Positions 4,641-6,442 of a stretch of DNA of 6,442 nt are shown here, one piece after another. Both the position numbers and the translations under genes were made by a program. This DNA comes from Fidelibacterota bacterium (GTDB lineage: Bacteria; Fidelibacterota; Marinisomatia; SCGC-AAA003-L08; D37C17). Numbering within the stretch: the stretch's first letter is position 1; each line of letters starts with the position of its first letter. The notes beneath the pieces are model-generated. The model was given only the letters and a program-made list of their open reading frames with translations. It made no database searches and was not told the origin of the DNA. Location of the stretch: NCBI GenBank assembly GCA_018671635.1, contig JABHHG010000109.1, positions 1 to 6,442 on the forward strand, read 5' to 3'.

Positions 4641-6442
4641 TATTTATTATTTATTAAAATTATAATAGTGGCAAATGATGCAAAAATGGATGAAATATTC
4701 TTTGCAAATTCAGTCCCATCAATGGGTTCTGTAAATTCTCGAGTGTTAACAACTATGGTTGCACCTTCTTTTAGCTTTGGATTGGAATACCATTTTTTAA
4801 TTTTAACATCACCATTGGCATAAAAAACCACGACGCGACTGTTATCTGCATAAATATTATATCCACCTGCACTTTCGATATAATCACGAAGACTTTTCCC
4901 TTTTTTAAATTGAATTAATCCAGGGTTGTATACCTCACCTTTAACAAAAACTATACCTGGATGTTTGGGGACATGTAAGCTATCACCATCCATAACAACT
5001 ATATCATAATCTTGTAAAACTACCTGACTTGAATCACGATACATTTGAATTCCATCTTCATAAGCTTTTGAAGTAAATCCTCCTGCTCGGTTCAAAATAT
5101 CATCTAATGTTTCACCATTTTTTTGAATAGTATAGACACCTGGGACATTAACTTCACCTGTAATATCTACACGCTTGGGTGATTCATAATTTGGATTCTG
5201 ATTCACTATCATCACATCTAGATTTTCCAATGTAATATTATGTTCAGGGATACCCTCAATTGCTTTTTCTAAATCAACCAATATAACTTTAGGATATTCC
5301 TCGGAATAAGATCTTCTAACCACTTGGGCTTTTTTTAAATACATGGATTTTAAGAAAGTTGGGTCATTAATACCACCGGCAATTGATAATAATTCCACAA
5401 TATTCATTTTTTCTGAAAATGGATATTCACCTGGCAACTTCACTTGACCATAAATAGCTACGGAACGAGTAAGTGATGGTTTTTCAAATACCGTTATAAC
5501 ATCCCCATTTTTAATAACAATACTATTCCATTCTGATGGTTGAAGGTATTGAATTTTATCTTGAATCGAAATTCTGTCAATCACTATGGCTCCAGAAGCG
5601 TTTGACGATAACCCACCGGCAAATCTTACTGCATTCGCCACTGTTTCCGTTGATAAAATCTCATAATACCCAATCCTATTTGTAGAACCTTGAATTTCTA
5701 CAGTAGAAATTCTTGGAGAGATAGAAATTACATCTCCATCTTTTAATTGGGTATCTTGTAATAAATTTAATCCTGTGAAGAAAGTGTAGAAATCGAATGT
5801 CTTGAATAATTTATTTTTTCGATAAATCTGAATATTTCGAAGCGTTCCAGATTCGCTCACACCACCGATTTGAAACAAACATGTGGTTAATGTTGAAAAA
5901 GGGTGTACCTTATGTAGACCTGGCTGAATAACCTCACCCACCACAGAAATATTTAAAGACTTTAGATTGCCTAATGATATATCCAATGAACTTGTAGGGT
6001 TTTTACCTGCTAATGTGGAATAAATATTACTAAAGCGATTAATCAATATCTCTTCAGCATTTTCTAATGTTTGTCCGGTAATGGAAATCAAACCCACCTT
6101 ATCTAAAAATATTTTGCCTTGTCGGTCAATAGTGTGATTAGAATTAACTTGAGTATCACCCCAAATATTAATGATTATCTCATCTCCAGGGCCTAGCTCA
6201 TAATCACTTGATGCAGGGATATTATCCCATATTTCAATACTATTCCGGTTGGTAAAATAATCATAACCAAAAAATATTTTTACAGAATCAGATTTCTCAG
6301 GGTTAACTGTATGTGGGGCAAACAATGTATCAGAACTGGGGATTCCATACCCTCCTGATAATTGTTCATCATTCTGAGATTGAATTAAATTTTCATATTT
6401 CTCCAATTGAGAAATTTTTTCAGGTAATTCGACTGCAGATAT
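4640..6442 (-). CDS. Wza-like SLBB polysaccharide export protein, 5' end outside window
   Basis: The frame is open from the right edge to a TAA at 4642-4640. A TTG at 6406 could be called the start, but the frame continues upstream for 12 more codons (ISAVELPEKISQ) without a stop, and no signal peptide or lipobox is seen. The true start therefore lies outside, and residue numbers here count from 6406. After a Gln/Ser-rich leader come FFGYDYF (45-51) and the Poly_export domain starting YELGPGDEIIINIWG (69-83) and ending near 147. Five SLBB-like repeats follow, near 152-196, 235-278, 315-365, 412-457 and 485-530. Each has a G-x-V-x-x-P-G or similar turn (VVGEVIQPG, IYGQVKLPG, ITGEVNVPG, VKGEVYNPG; the second repeat is divergent) and most have an AGG motif. 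A hydrophobic C-terminal segment (about 570-586) may be the outer-membrane helix, as in Wza. It probably forms the outer-membrane conduit for the polymer. It has more SLBB repeats than E. coli Wza, as is common in FCB-group export proteins. Confidence 0.88.
   Translation of the reverse strand: MSAVELPEKISQLEKYENLIQSQNDEQLSGGYGIPSSDTLFAPHTVNPEKSDSVKIFFGYDYFTNRNSIEIWDNIPASSDYELGPGDEIIINIWGDTQVNSNHTIDRQGKIFLDKVGLISITGQTLENAEEILINRFSNIYSTLAGKNPTSSLDISLGNLKSLNISVVGEVIQPGLHKVHPFSTLTTCLFQIGGVSESGTLRNIQIYRKNKLFKTFDFYTFFTGLNLLQDTQLKDGDVISISPRISTVEIQGSTNRIGYYEILSTETVANAVRFAGGLSSNASGAIVIDRISIQDKIQYLQPSEWNSIVIKNGDVITVFEKPSLTRSVAIYGQVKLPGEYPFSEKMNIVELLSIAGGINDPTFLKSMYLKKAQVVRRSYSEEYPKVILVDLEKAIEGIPEHNITLENLDVMIVNQNPNYESPKRVDITGEVNVPGVYTIQKNGETLDDILNRAGGFTSKAYEDGIQMYRDSSQVVLQDYDIVVMDGDSLHVPKHPGIVFVKGEVYNPGLIQFKKGKSLRDYIESAGGYNIYADNSRVVVFYANGDVKIKKWYSNPKLKEGATIVVNTREFTEPIDGTEFAKNISSIFASFATIIILINNK

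Overview
The window is part of a surface-polysaccharide (capsule, O-antigen or exopolysaccharide) biosynthesis and export locus of an AT-rich Gram-negative bacterium. All genes I can support lie on the minus strand, so the locus reads from high to low coordinates. An outer-membrane export protein of the Wza/SLBB type implies a diderm cell. None of the five visible gene starts has a convincing Shine-Dalgarno sequence; their leaders are A/T-rich. Together with the export protein's FGYDYF...LGPGDE style, this suggests the Bacteroidota or a related FCB-group lineage such as Marinimicrobia. That placement is an inference and not firm.

First block, 6442 down to 1545: (1) a polysaccharide export protein with one Poly_export domain and about five SLBB-like repeats, whose 5' end lies outside the window; (2) a GalE-type UDP-sugar 4-epimerase, joined to it by a TAATG stop/start overlap; (3) a WbpE/WlbC-like PLP-dependent sugar aminotransferase, overlapping galE by 14 bases; (4) a Wzz-type chain-length regulator without a kinase domain, 14 bases further on. 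The spacing looks like one transcription unit supplying sugar nucleotides and controlling export and chain length.

Second block, 1272 down to 1: an SpsF-type cytidylyltransferase followed, through another TAATG overlap, by the first half of a NeuB-family synthase that runs off the left edge. The NeuB gene is open for 174 codons with no stop in the window. The pair suggests synthesis and CMP activation of a nonulosonic (sialic-acid-like) acid.

Between the blocks lie 272 bases without an intact gene. They are not featureless. On the minus strand they encode the hallmark N-terminus of a NeuA-type acylneuraminate cytidylyltransferase (VVIPARGGSKGIPR...), with no ATG/GTG start and a stop soon after the motif. 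In another frame there is a short protein-like tail, possibly the end of a second lost gene. This looks like a deletion scar of an older nonulosonate gene set just upstream of the SpsF/NeuB pair. It is the most interesting observation here. The rest of the window is a recognisable polysaccharide locus, and I do not see a wholly new system.
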